Part shown: positions 1-7,049 of the stretch, in pieces
Layout: each line of letters starts with the position of its first letter
Position numbering within the stretch: position 1 is the stretch's first letter
NCBI GenBank assembly: GCA_964636895.1
Contig: CAZWUW010000085.1
Span: 1 to 11,955 of the forward strand
Origin: CAZWUW01 sp964636895
GTDB taxonomy: Bacteria > Bacillota > Thermincolia > Thermincolales > CAZWUW01
DNA length: 11,955 bases
Direction of reading: 5' to 3'
Position numbers and translations under genes: made by a program
Notes under the pieces: generated by a model
What the model saw: only the letters and a program-made list of their open reading frames with translations
What the model was told of the DNA's origin: nothing
Databases searched by the model: none

Positions 1-183
1 TCCCTTTAGAAAATAAAAAATATGAAACAATTAAGAATTATTTGCCTTTTATCCCATTATTTCTATTATAAGCGAGGATTTCCTTAGTACATGTCGAAAC
101 ATGGCTATCATCCGGAGGGAAATAATGTCATTATCTGTCATAAGTTGTCAATAGTGTTGTTATTACATATTACCAAAACCAAC
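1..183. other. AT-rich non-coding stretch
   Basis: No convincing gene is visible on either strand. There is a ribosome-site-like GGAGGGAAATA before an ATG near 124 on the plus strand, but its frame stops after nine codons. A 5-bp inverted repeat (CATGT-cgaa-ACATG, 90-103) is too short to interpret. The stretch lies beyond the terminator of the broken regulator and could be the edge of a neighbouring transcription unit outside the window. Confidence 0.5.
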
Positions 184-212
184 AAAAAAAGAACGGTGGT
201 TTGACCGTTCTT
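184..212 (-). terminator. Intrinsic terminator after the regulator remnant
   Basis: A 9-bp perfect stem (AAGAACGGT at 189-197 with ACCGTTCTT at 204-212, loop of 6) is followed on the minus strand by a run of seven T (190-184). It begins 17 bases after the TAA of the broken regulator, where a rho-independent terminator for that gene is expected. The inner part of the T run overlaps the base of the stem, as is common. Its survival suggests the gene it served was lost fairly recently. Confidence 0.8.
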
Positions 213-228
213 CTTGCCACAAAAGCTA

Positions 229-1216
229 TTATCTGCCGCTGATGTGCTGCAAATCCTGACCGTCCTGTATTTTAGTGATCCCGTACTTCTGCATTTTCTT
301 CATCACCGCCGACTGGCTGACCCCAAGCGCCGTCGCCATCTCACGGGTAGTATGGTACTGTTGAGTGACGAGCATAATCAAATGCTTCTCCTTTTCCGCC
401 AGCACATGCCGCAGGTACAAAATTGAACTGTTTTTCGGCTTGGCGATATGGGTGTTTTCTACCAGGTTTTGCAGCAGAATCATGCCGGATTCGCTCAATA
501 CCACCAGGCGTTCAATCGTGTTTTCCAGTTCCCGGACGTTGCCGGGCCAGTCATATTGCAGTAAGTTGCGGATAACTTCGGGAGAGATTTTCTTGCCCAG
601 GCCGTATTTCTGATTGAATTTGTCAAGGAAAAAGCTGACCAGCGGCAGGATATCTTCCTTTCTTTCCCTCAGCGGAGGCACGGCTACCGGCACAACATTG
701 AGCCGGTAAAAAAGGTCTTCGCGGAATTCTTTCTTAGCTGCCATTTCCGCCAGGTTCCTGTTGGTGGCGGCAATTAAACTTGCCGGCAATCACATCCCCC
801 TGCCGGTCGGCCTGCTGATTGGTTAAACGCTGCTTATGCAATAATTCGTGCAATTGATGCAAATCTTTGATGACAATTATCACCCGGGTAAGCTTCCCCT
901 CGCTGTCCAGGATATAATTGCCTGAAATAAACAGCTGCCGTCCATTGATTTGTTCCATCATATTACCGGCGCCTTTTTTTTCCAGCACTTTGTGATATAT
1001 ATAGTCAGGCACCGGACCCAATTCCGCAATCTCCCTGATGTCCCCGCCCAGACAGTTATCTGCCGCCACCCCAGTCAAATGCTCAACGGCAGAATTAATC
1101 TGCATCACCATACCGGTATCATCCAGCAAAATGATGCCATCGTTAAATGCTTCCAAAACACCGGTTAATTCACAGTTCAAGAGTATCATCACCTTTCGCT
1201 GCTTATATTGCTGCAT
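229..1216 (-). pseudogene. Broken sigma-54 activator: PAS and HTH remnants, ATPase core deleted
   Basis: A decayed relative of the neighbouring intact activator (1440-3590). The upstream part (1216-734) reads as one PAS domain, matching residues about 267-411 of the intact protein (CELTGVLEAFNDGIILLDD, then NGRQLFISGNYILD). Near 790 it leaves frame. The downstream part (from about 787 to the TAA at 229) resumes at LIAATNRNL, matching residue 544 onward, and keeps FREDLFYRLN, DWPGNVRELENT and the C-terminal helix-turn-helix (TTREMATALGVSQSAV). Between the two, about 130 codons holding Walker A, the GAFTGA sigma-54 contact loop and Walker B are absent. The CBS pair and first PAS domain are also missing, and the linker after the PAS domain is about 15 residues shorter. 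It cannot be a working activator. ATG 1189, behind AAAGGTG, is a better start than ATG 1216. Most likely a tandem duplicate that decayed; a residual DNA-binding fragment is possible but has no clear ribosome site. Confidence 0.88.
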
Positions 1217-1238
1217 TTGGTGCCAAGCGCCGGATTAT

Positions 1239-1253
1239 GCTTATACTTTGCCA
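1239..1253 (-). promoter_or_regulatory. Possible sigma-54 promoter (-24/-12) for the regulator remnant
   Basis: On the minus strand TGGCA (1253-1249) is followed by a GC (1240-1239) exactly ten bases after the GG, the spacing sigma-54 requires. The -24 half is good. The -12 half reads AAGC rather than TTGC, so the match is partial. It lies just after the terminator of the upstream activator and about 23 bases before ATG 1216 (50 before ATG 1189), where a promoter for the remnant would be expected. Weak evidence from position and spacing only. Confidence 0.3.
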
Positions 1254-1258
1254 GCGGG

Positions 1259-1317
1259 CAAAAAAGAAGACGCTCTCTGTCGGAAACGATAATCCGTTTC
1301 CGACAGAGAGCGTCTTC
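1259..1317 (-). terminator. Strong intrinsic terminator of the activator transcript
   Basis: A perfect 23-bp stem (1266-1288 with 1295-1317) with a 6-base loop is followed on the minus strand by a run of T (1265-1260). It lies about 120 bases after the TAA of the intact sigma-54 activator and before the remnant. Only the minus strand has a T run, so it acts in one direction. The stem is unusually long and perfect for a terminator. Confidence 0.85.
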
Positions 1318-1439
1318 GCTCAAACCCTGCAAGCACGCACTTAGCAGGAATAATATCTGAAATGCTTCTTATTTTATCCGACCGGACAATAACTGTCAAG
1401 AGTACGTTACCCCGCCTGAATCCATCCTGTGTTCAGAAT

Positions 1440-3590
1440 TTATACCGCCGGAATTTTGGTAATACCGTATTTCTGCATTTTTTTCACCACCGCCGACTGG
1501 CTGACACCGAGAGCCGCCGCCATTTCCCGGGTGGTTTTGCACTGTTCAATGGCTTGCAAAAGCAGATGCTTTTCTGTTTCTTCCAAAACATTCCGCAAAT
1601 ACATTGTTGAATTCTCGTTATTATCGGCAATCTGCGTATTTTCCGTCAGGTTTTCCGGCACAATTAGGTTACTATCACTGGTTACCACTAACCGTTCAAT
1701 GGTGTTTTCCAATTCCCGGACATTACCCGGCCAATCATGTTTTAAGAAGCTCTGGATCACTTCCGGCGAGAATTTTTTGACCATGCTGTACCGGTTATTA
1801 AATTTATTCAGAAAAAAGATTACCAGCGGCACAATATCTTCTTTCCGTTCCCTTAACGGGGGTACCAGCACCGGTACAACATTTAGCCGGTAAAAAAGGT
1901 CTTCCCGGAATTCCTTTTTCTTTACCATCTCTTCCAGGTTTCTGTTGGTGGCGGCAATCAGGCGGAAATCCACTTTTTTCACTTTTACCCCGCCAACCCG
2001 CTGAATTTCCCGCTCCTGCAGCACCCGCAGGAGTTTTACCTGCAGGTTCATGGGCAAGTCGGCAATCTCATCCAAAAAGAGGGTGCCGCCGTCGGCCAGC
2101 TCAATAAGCCCTGGCTTACCTTCCCGCTTTGCCCCGGTGAAAGCGCCGGATTCATAGCCAAATAACTCGGACTCCAAAAGGTTTTCCGGTATGGCACCAC
2201 AGTTCAGCTTGATAAATGCCTCTTCCATCCGCCGGCTGCACTTATGAATGGCTCTGGCCAAAACCTCTTTCCCGACCCCGGTTTCACCCATAATCAGCAC
2301 GCTGGAATCCACCTGCGCCACCCGCAGGGCCAGATTTACTACCCGCTTCATCGCCCCGCTGCTGGCAATCATGTCTTCCTGGTTAATTTTATTCGTAATC
2401 TGCTCCAGTTCCGTGTAGTACCGGGCCGTCATTTCCTTGGCCACCTGAAGGTTTTGAATCATTTCATTAAACTGATTCAGGTCCTTCAGGGTAATAATAA
2501 TTTTAGTCAGCTTGCCGTCGCCGTCCAGCATATAATTGCCATAAACCAGGATTTCCCTGCCGTTTAGAATCTCAATAAAATTAAATGGCCTTTTTTTTCG
2601 GAAGATTTCACCATAGACAAATTCTGGAATGTTGCCTATTTCCGGTACACGATCAATATCCGAGCCAAGGCAATCAATAGCCGAAATACCCACCAGTTTC
2701 TCAAAAGCAGAGTTAATCTTAATTATTTTGCCAACTTCGTCCAGTACCACAATGCCATCATCAATTGATTCCAGGACGCCGATTAATTCAATATTTAAAC
2801 TGCGCAAATGCCTGATATTGGTCTGTAGTTTTTCCTTTTCGGTTACATCCTCAAAAATACCGAAAGCGCCAATAACTTTTTTCGCATTGTTAATGGGAAA
2901 ACGGTTGGTACAGAGAGTAATATTATTATCAGTCACCATCCGCTGCTGAAAATGGGGCTTGCCTTTTTTCACCACCTCACACAGGCGGGATTCATGAATA
3001 ATCATGTTTATATGGATTTTATATACTTCTTTGGCCTGCACGCCCAGGATTCTCTGCGCCCGGCGGTTAAAACTGACAACCTGACCGTCTTCGTCAATAA
3101 CAATAATACCGTGATCAGCAATATCATCAAACTTATCGCCAAAAACCTCGGTCAGACCGGCGAGAATGTCATCATATCCGTCCACCAATATTTGCGGATC
3201 ACTAATGATACCCACCAGCCCGCCGTGAATACCTACAACTGGAATAGTGGGCAGACCCCGGTATTTTTTGTCTCGCACCGTAGCCAAGTCGTCATCTTCA
3301 AACAGAGCAGGAACGTCCGTGGTCATGATTGATTTTACCGGTGCAGAGTCTTTTATTCCCTTGTCCAGCAATGCCTCCTTGCTCAGGATCCCCATCACTT
3401 TATGCTGCGCATTGAGTACCGGTATGGCCGTATATTTGCAGTTCTGGTGCAGTATCCGGGCCTTCTCTACGGTGTCCTCAGGAAGCAAGCTGCACGGGTT
3501 TATAATCATAAAGTGTTTTAGTTTAATCAAGTGCATCACCTTCCTATTAGCTAGGCTCTTATTCATTTTGACTTGGCTCTTCCTGCTCAT
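1440..3590 (-). CDS. Sigma-54-dependent activator with CBS pair and two PAS domains
   Basis: Enhancer-binding protein of 716 residues. Order: paired CBS domains (about 27-140, with TAIPVLN and TIPVVG), PAS 1 (about 152-250), PAS 2 (about 267-372), short coiled linker, AAA+ domain, C-terminal helix-turn-helix. The AAA+ domain has Walker A GETGVGKE (435-442), the sigma-54 contact loop GAFTGA (482-487), Walker B GGTLFLDE (501-508) and FREDLFYRLN (561-570), so it looks active. The HTH (TTREMAAALGVSQSAVVKKM, 686-705) is of the TyrR/Fis-like kind. No receiver domain, so it should sense a ligand directly through CBS (often adenosine nucleotides) or PAS rather than by phosphorylation. The first ATG overlaps the TGA of mttB-2 (ATGA), suggesting coupled translation. 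ATG 3566 is an alternative, and ATG 3536 has AGGAAGGTG just before it and would lose no domain. Probable activator of the methylamine genes by context; the inducer is not known. Confidence 0.93.
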   Translation of the reverse strand: MSRKSQVKMNKSLANRKVMHLIKLKHFMIINPCSLLPEDTVEKARILHQNCKYTAIPVLNAQHKVMGILSKEALLDKGIKDSAPVKSIMTTDVPALFEDDDLATVRDKKYRGLPTIPVVGIHGGLVGIISDPQILVDGYDDILAGLTEVFGDKFDDIADHGIIVIDEDGQVVSFNRRAQRILGVQAKEVYKIHINMIIHESRLCEVVKKGKPHFQQRMVTDNNITLCTNRFPINNAKKVIGAFGIFEDVTEKEKLQTNIRHLRSLNIELIGVLESIDDGIVVLDEVGKIIKINSAFEKLVGISAIDCLGSDIDRVPEIGNIPEFVYGEIFRKKRPFNFIEILNGREILVYGNYMLDGDGKLTKIIITLKDLNQFNEMIQNLQVAKEMTARYYTELEQITNKINQEDMIASSGAMKRVVNLALRVAQVDSSVLIMGETGVGKEVLARAIHKCSRRMEEAFIKLNCGAIPENLLESELFGYESGAFTGAKREGKPGLIELADGGTLFLDEIADLPMNLQVKLLRVLQEREIQRVGGVKVKKVDFRLIAATNRNLEEMVKKKEFREDLFYRLNVVPVLVPPLRERKEDIVPLVIFFLNKFNNRYSMVKKFSPEVIQSFLKHDWPGNVRELENTIERLVVTSDSNLIVPENLTENTQIADNNENSTMYLRNVLEETEKHLLLQAIEQCKTTREMAAALGVSQSAVVKKMQKYGITKIPAV

Positions 3591-5062
3591 CTACCGGCCG
3601 CACATTCCTCCGCCTCCTGGATGATATCCCTGATGCGCTGCCGTACAGAAGACGGCAATGGCTCCGGTTTATGATATTGCATAATGGCCATAGCTTTTTG
3701 TCGGGCCAGCTCCACAATATCCGGCCGCCCAGAACCATAGCCGCTAGCATACCCGTTACCGTATTCAGCCGCACCACGCAGCCTTGCCTGCCCACCGACC
3801 CGGCGCGGAGACTGGAGTGCCGCCGGGAATCCTTTTCCCGGCAAATAATCCAGCCACCCGGAATCTGATAATTTATGCAGGCCATCGTCCGCCTTGATAA
3901 TATTTTTTATATTGTCTACTATTATATCATCTATCATTAACTGAATGAAACTGAAAGTTACTCCCAGTTCCATCATCCCCATGCCATAGATGATATTTGC
4001 CCCGGCCAGCGCCGGGATTAGGGTGGAAAGAGATTTTTCATGGCCAATCTGCATATCGGTGAGTTTGGCATCGCCCTATGTACCGGCTACAAAACTGGGT
4101 AACAGGTAAAACCTGGCCAGTTCGGCAGTAGCTGCGCTCAGCATGCCAAGTTCCGGCGCGCCAACGGGGGCAGTTAAAGCAGTCAGGTCAAAAATGGTGG
4201 ACGAGCTGCCGTAAATCACCGGCGCTCCCCGGTTTGTCAACTGGTGTAAAACAATGCCGCCGAGCACCTCTGCATTTTGCACCACCAGCGTACCGGCTAA
4301 AGTGACCGGGCCGGTGGCCCCGGCCATCACCATAGGCACAATATTTACCGGCACCCCGGCGCGGGCGGACTCCATAATAATTTCCGCCACCCCGCGCGGC
4401 AACTGCAGCGGACTGGACGGACAGACCATGGTGGAAACGATAGGCCGCTTTTTCAGTTCTTCCCACCCGCCCGCAATTGCGGCCGCCATGGCAAAAAAGC
4501 TTTTGGCTTCCGCCCCGTCATCAAGGTGGTCATGCTGGCAGTGTTTTCCTGTATTAAGCAGAAAAGCCTCCGCCTCATGCAGGCCGGAAGTGGCATGGGG
4601 CATGTCGGTGGCCACCAGTGTACAGGTAAAAATATCGACATTATCCATGGCGTCACAAACCAGGGCAGTTAACCCCACATCTGTTTTGGTGGCATCATGT
4701 ATTTTGCCGGTCAGGGGGTCAACTACCCGGGAACCGGCGCCAAAAGTGGTAAAATGCACCCTTTTGCCGCCTACAAAGACATCGTGGCCAGGGTTTCTGG
4801 CGGCCAAAATAATACAGGACGGCGCTGATTCAATCGCTTCTTCCACCATATAGGCAGGAATAAGTACCCTGCCGGTGGTAAAATCAACGTCCGCCCCGCC
4901 ATTGGCCATAATCTCCAACGCCTTACGGCTGTACACATATATACCGGTGTACTGCAATATTTTCAGCGTGGCACCGTGGATATCATCCAACTCAGCCGGG
5001 GTAAGAGACTGCAGACCCATACCCAACCAGCCGCCGGAACTCGTTTTTTGGCCCTTTGGCAT
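3587..5062 (-). CDS. mttB: Trimethylamine methyltransferase MttB, second copy, with Pyl at UAG 4076-4078
   Basis: Corrinoid-dependent trimethylamine methyltransferase family, 491 residues when UAG is read as pyrrolysine (residue 329). The reading frame passes PSFVAGT-UAG-GDAKLTDMQIGHEKS and goes on through LIPALAGANIIYGMGMMELG, as in copy 1. ATG 5062, behind GGGTGGTG, is preferred over GTG 5092: from ATG 5062 the first 28 residues align without gaps to copy 1 and Pyl falls at the same number. In this family Pyl is thought to bind and orient the methylamine for attack by Co(I). Odd: residues about 391-448 do not resemble copy 1. The H-T (418-419) and KLIDRR region seen there is missing, replaced by a Gly/Tyr-rich stretch (YGNGYASGYGSG), although length is equal and the last 45 residues align again. 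It may use another substrate or corrinoid partner. No corrinoid protein gene is adjacent; the sigma-54 activator gene overlaps its stop by 4 bases. Confidence 0.93.
4076..4078 (-). other. UAG pyrrolysine codon of mttB-2
   Basis: In-frame TAG inside mttB-2, with identical local context (VAGT-UAG-GD) to the TAG of mttB-1. Downstream codons remain in frame for 162 residues of recognisable MttB C-terminus. This is seen directly; decoding as Pyl follows from knowledge of the family. Confidence 0.93.
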
Positions 5063-5094
5063 TTTCACCACCCGCCTTTTCCTGTTTAACACTT

Positions 5095-5122
5095 CGGTTT
5101 AGCCGCATCGGTTTAGCCGCTT
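5095..5122. repeat. Two-copy 14-bp direct repeat
   Basis: CGGTTTAGCCGCAT (5095-5108) followed directly by CGGTTTAGCCGCTT (5109-5122), differing at one base. It lies between mttB-2 and the VWA gene, next to a second tandem array with the same 14-bp period but different sequence. Confidence 0.8.
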
Positions 5123-5127
5123 CGCCA

Positions 5128-5195
5128 GACACTTCAATTAAGACACTTCAATTAAGACACTTCAATTAAGACACTTCAATTAAGACACTTTAATA
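5128..5195. repeat. 14-bp tandem repeat array (four exact units plus one decayed)
   Basis: The unit GACACTTCAATTAA occurs four times exactly, head to tail (5128-5141, 5142-5155, 5156-5169, 5170-5183), then a decayed fifth copy (5184-5195). The TGA stop of the VWA gene (5176-5178) lies in the fourth unit, so the array has grown over the gene's 3' end. Each unit holds an imperfect dyad (CTTcAATTaAAG type). It sits about 65-130 bases upstream of the mttB-2 start. It could be a simple slippage-expanded repeat or a row of operator sites; sequence alone does not decide. Confidence 0.85.
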
Positions 5196-6009
5196 TAGCC
5201 CCGGCTATACCGGTCTCGTTTTCGACATAAGAAAAACCCCCTTTGCCTCTAACTGCCAATTGACGAATTTTTTCGTGCTTGGCCGGCGGAAAAGCTATTA
5301 CACTGAGCTTATCATACCGGGCCGCGGCGCCCAGCGGGTCACCCCCCTGGTTCCAAGCGCCGTCAGTTAAAAGCAGCCCGGTTTTACGTTCAAACCTGCT
5401 CACCTGCTTCATCCCGGCCTCCAAAACCAGGCGTACGTCAGTGTCACCCTGCAGTTCCAGGGCAAACAACCTCTCCAGCACCTCTTCCGGACCGGTGCGG
5501 TCATCCAGCCCTTTTAATACCGTAACCTTATTATTAAAAGCCAATATGGCATAATCCCTTTTAAAATGCCGAGCAATAGCAGCCGCTGTAATGGCGGCCA
5601 GGATAATTTTCATCCCCTTCATCGAATAGCTGTGGTCCAACATGACTACAAAGGCTTTACGCTCTTTTTGCCGGGTATATGATACAATATTGTCCAAAAT
5701 GCCTTTTTCGGGCGCTTCCGTATAGTTTTCCAGGCTGCGGTCCAACTCAATCTCGGTACCGTCAGCAAAGCCCTGAATCAGTTTAAGGCGACCGGACCGG
5801 TATCCGGTATCGGCAATTTGCCGGGCTATTTTTATTATCAGCCGGCTGGCAATCTTTACTGCCAAGTCGCGTACTTGTGGCTTCAACATACCGAAAACGG
5901 CAGCAAAAACCTCCAGGGCATCGGCTTTTTCAAAAAAGAGGGGCATTTCTTCCGGGTGGGCATTTAAGTAGGAGGCCACCCGGAAATAATAGGAGGCATT
6001 GACCATCAC
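5176..6009 (-). CDS. VWA (MIDAS) domain protein, partner of the MoxR ATPase
   Basis: von Willebrand factor A domain protein of the kind paired with MoxR ATPases (as CbbO/CbbQ, NorD/NorQ, CoxE/CoxD). From GTG 6009 it has 277 residues: a helical N-terminal half (1-110), then a VWA domain from about 117. The metal-ion site is complete: DHSYS (125-129), T190 in QGDTD, and LLTDGAWNQGGD (D216). No signal peptide or membrane segment, so cytoplasmic. The start is uncertain. The open frame continues 15 codons upstream of GTG 6009 to the A11 tract, reading DDRYVGNRFLDEV, which looks like real protein but holds no ATG, GTG or TTG. Either translation starts at GTG 6009/ATG 6006 (weak ribosome site GGATGAGG), or the product is made by slippage from the ATPase gene. 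The 3' end lies in a tandem repeat. Substrate unknown; context points to the methyltransferase system. Confidence 0.85.
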   Translation of the reverse strand: MMVNASYYFRVASYLNAHPEEMPLFFEKADALEVFAAVFGMLKPQVRDLAVKIASRLIIKIARQIADTGYRSGRLKLIQGFADGTEIELDRSLENYTEAPEKGILDNIVSYTRQKERKAFVVMLDHSYSMKGMKIILAAITAAAIARHFKRDYAILAFNNKVTVLKGLDDRTGPEEVLERLFALELQGDTDVRLVLEAGMKQVSRFERKTGLLLTDGAWNQGGDPLGAAARYDKLSVIAFPPAKHEKIRQLAVRGKGGFSYVENETGIAGAILKCLN

Positions 6010-6029
6010 CTCATCCAGAAACCGGTTAC

Positions 6030-6992
6030 CTACATAGCGGTCATCTTTTTTTTTTTAAGCTCCGGCTCCCTTTCCGCAGTGTCTTCGTGTACTGCCGGTG
6101 ACAATATTTGCTCGGTGGCAAATTCTTTTTTACTGCCGGCCAAATCCTTGTATTGTACGCGGAAACTCTCCCAAATATCGGCTATAATTTCCTCCGGACT
6201 TCTGGCTGCCATCTCATTGGGCCAGATTTTATTAACCAATGCCATGCCGGCGGCCATTAAAAAATTACCGGCCGGCCGTTCGTCCAGCTTCTGCAAGCTG
6301 GCAAAAACATCTACCAAATCAATAGCTGCCCGGACCGACGCGCCCAGCTTAATGTCCGGGTGCTCCCTGGTTTTACGCACCATCCTGACTGCCAACTCTA
6401 TCACCTGCGGCTCTGTACAGCCGGTCCGCCACCGAACAACCTCCTGTTCCTCGGCTTCCGACTGGTAATCCATTTTAATCAGGCAAATACGGTCCATGAA
6501 AGCCCTGCTGACCCTAACGGTACCAACATCATCATAAGGGTTCTGGGCGGCAATAACGGTAAAAGGACGTACTGCCTGCACCGTTCCGTACCGGGGGATA
6601 TACATTTCTCCTTCTTCCATCGGAGTAATTAGCACATTAGAAACATCTGCCGGCATACGATTAAACTCCTCGATGTACAGGATACCCCCTTCCTCCATGG
6701 CCTTGGTCAGCGGCCCTTTTTCAAAGTAATCGGGCAAATAGCTGTCTGCCATCACCTTGGCCGGATTAAAATGCCCTACCAGCTTGGCTGGTGTTAAATC
6801 AATGTTACCTTCCACTATATAAAAAGGGATGTTGCCTGCCCGGGCAATTTTTCGCAGCAAAGTGGACTTGGACGTTCCGGGCGGCCCTTCCAGCAGGATA
6901 TGCTTACCGGCATCCATTGCCGCCAGAATGGCTTTAATTTCGTTTTCCCGGCCGACAACCCCTTCGCTTACTTGCACATATTTTTCCAGCAT
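6030..6992 (-). CDS. MoxR-family AAA+ ATPase
   Basis: AAA+ ATPase of 320 residues, usual for the MoxR/CbbQ/NorQ group. Walker A GPPGTSKST (36-44), Walker B ILYIEEFNR (104-112, Glu where Asp is more usual), sensor-1 AAQNP (N151), and SRAFMDR with the likely arginine finger near 163-168. Such ATPases form hexamers and, with a VWA partner, remodel or activate metalloenzymes and help insert metals. The VWA gene follows directly. ATG 6992 has a GGGAG ribosome site. The C-terminal tail is charged (REPELKKKK) and encoded partly by an A11 tract. The gene ends ATG-TAG: the only UAG stop among the intact genes here, whose others use TAA or TGA. If UAG were read as Pyl the protein would gain only Pyl plus seven residues before TGA. 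Its place inside a methylamine operon suggests a role in maturing or reactivating a corrinoid or Pyl enzyme (inference). Confidence 0.92.
   Translation of the reverse strand: MLEKYVQVSEGVVGRENEIKAILAAMDAGKHILLEGPPGTSKSTLLRKIARAGNIPFYIVEGNIDLTPAKLVGHFNPAKVMADSYLPDYFEKGPLTKAMEEGGILYIEEFNRMPADVSNVLITPMEEGEMYIPRYGTVQAVRPFTVIAAQNPYDDVGTVRVSRAFMDRICLIKMDYQSEAEEQEVVRWRTGCTEPQVIELAVRMVRKTREHPDIKLGASVRAAIDLVDVFASLQKLDERPAGNFLMAAGMALVNKIWPNEMAARSPEEIIADIWESFRVQYKDLAGSKKEFATEQILSPAVHEDTAEREPELKKKKMTAM
6046..6056 (-). other. A11 slippery tract at the ATPase/VWA junction
   Basis: Eleven consecutive A on the coding strand, in the 3' end of the ATPase gene. The VWA frame is open immediately downstream of it. 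One extra A in the transcript, or a -1 ribosomal slip, would join the ATPase (ending ELKKKK) to DDRYVGNRFLDEV and the whole VWA protein, and would avoid the TAG. It could also be a mutation or a sequencing error in a homopolymer. Confidence 0.5.
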
Positions 6993-7049
6993 AAAAATCC
7001 ACTCCCGCTATGACTAACTGTATTGCTGCCTCAAACCATTTATGAACCG

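Noticed and set aside
90..103. CATGT-cgaa-ACATG inverted repeat
   Set aside because: A five-base stem with no adjacent gene start is expected by chance.
1220..1236. TTGGCAC near a TGCA on the minus strand, like a sigma-54 promoter
   Set aside because: The GG-to-GC distance is 8 or 11 bases instead of 10; the candidate at 1239-1253 has correct spacing.
1362..1893. Plus-strand open frames opposite the activator and other genes
   Set aside because: They are complements of well-supported minus-strand proteins, without family resemblance or ribosome sites.
3700..3900. Two compensating frameshifts in mttB-2 explaining its odd C-terminal segment
   Set aside because: One neighbouring frame stops early and the other shows no resemblance to the MttB-1 segment; the length is exactly conserved, so divergence is more likely.
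5128..5195. Tandem repeats as a CRISPR array
   Set aside because: The units are 14 bp with no spacers, and no cas genes are nearby.
5130..5195. -35/-10 promoter from TTGAAG and TTAATT within the repeats
   Set aside because: The elements arise simply from the repeated unit and match the consensus poorly.
6012..6032. Readthrough of the MoxR TAG as pyrrolysine
   Set aside because: It adds only Pyl and seven residues (VTGFWMR) before TGA, with no sign of conservation; an ordinary stop or bypass by slippage is more likely.
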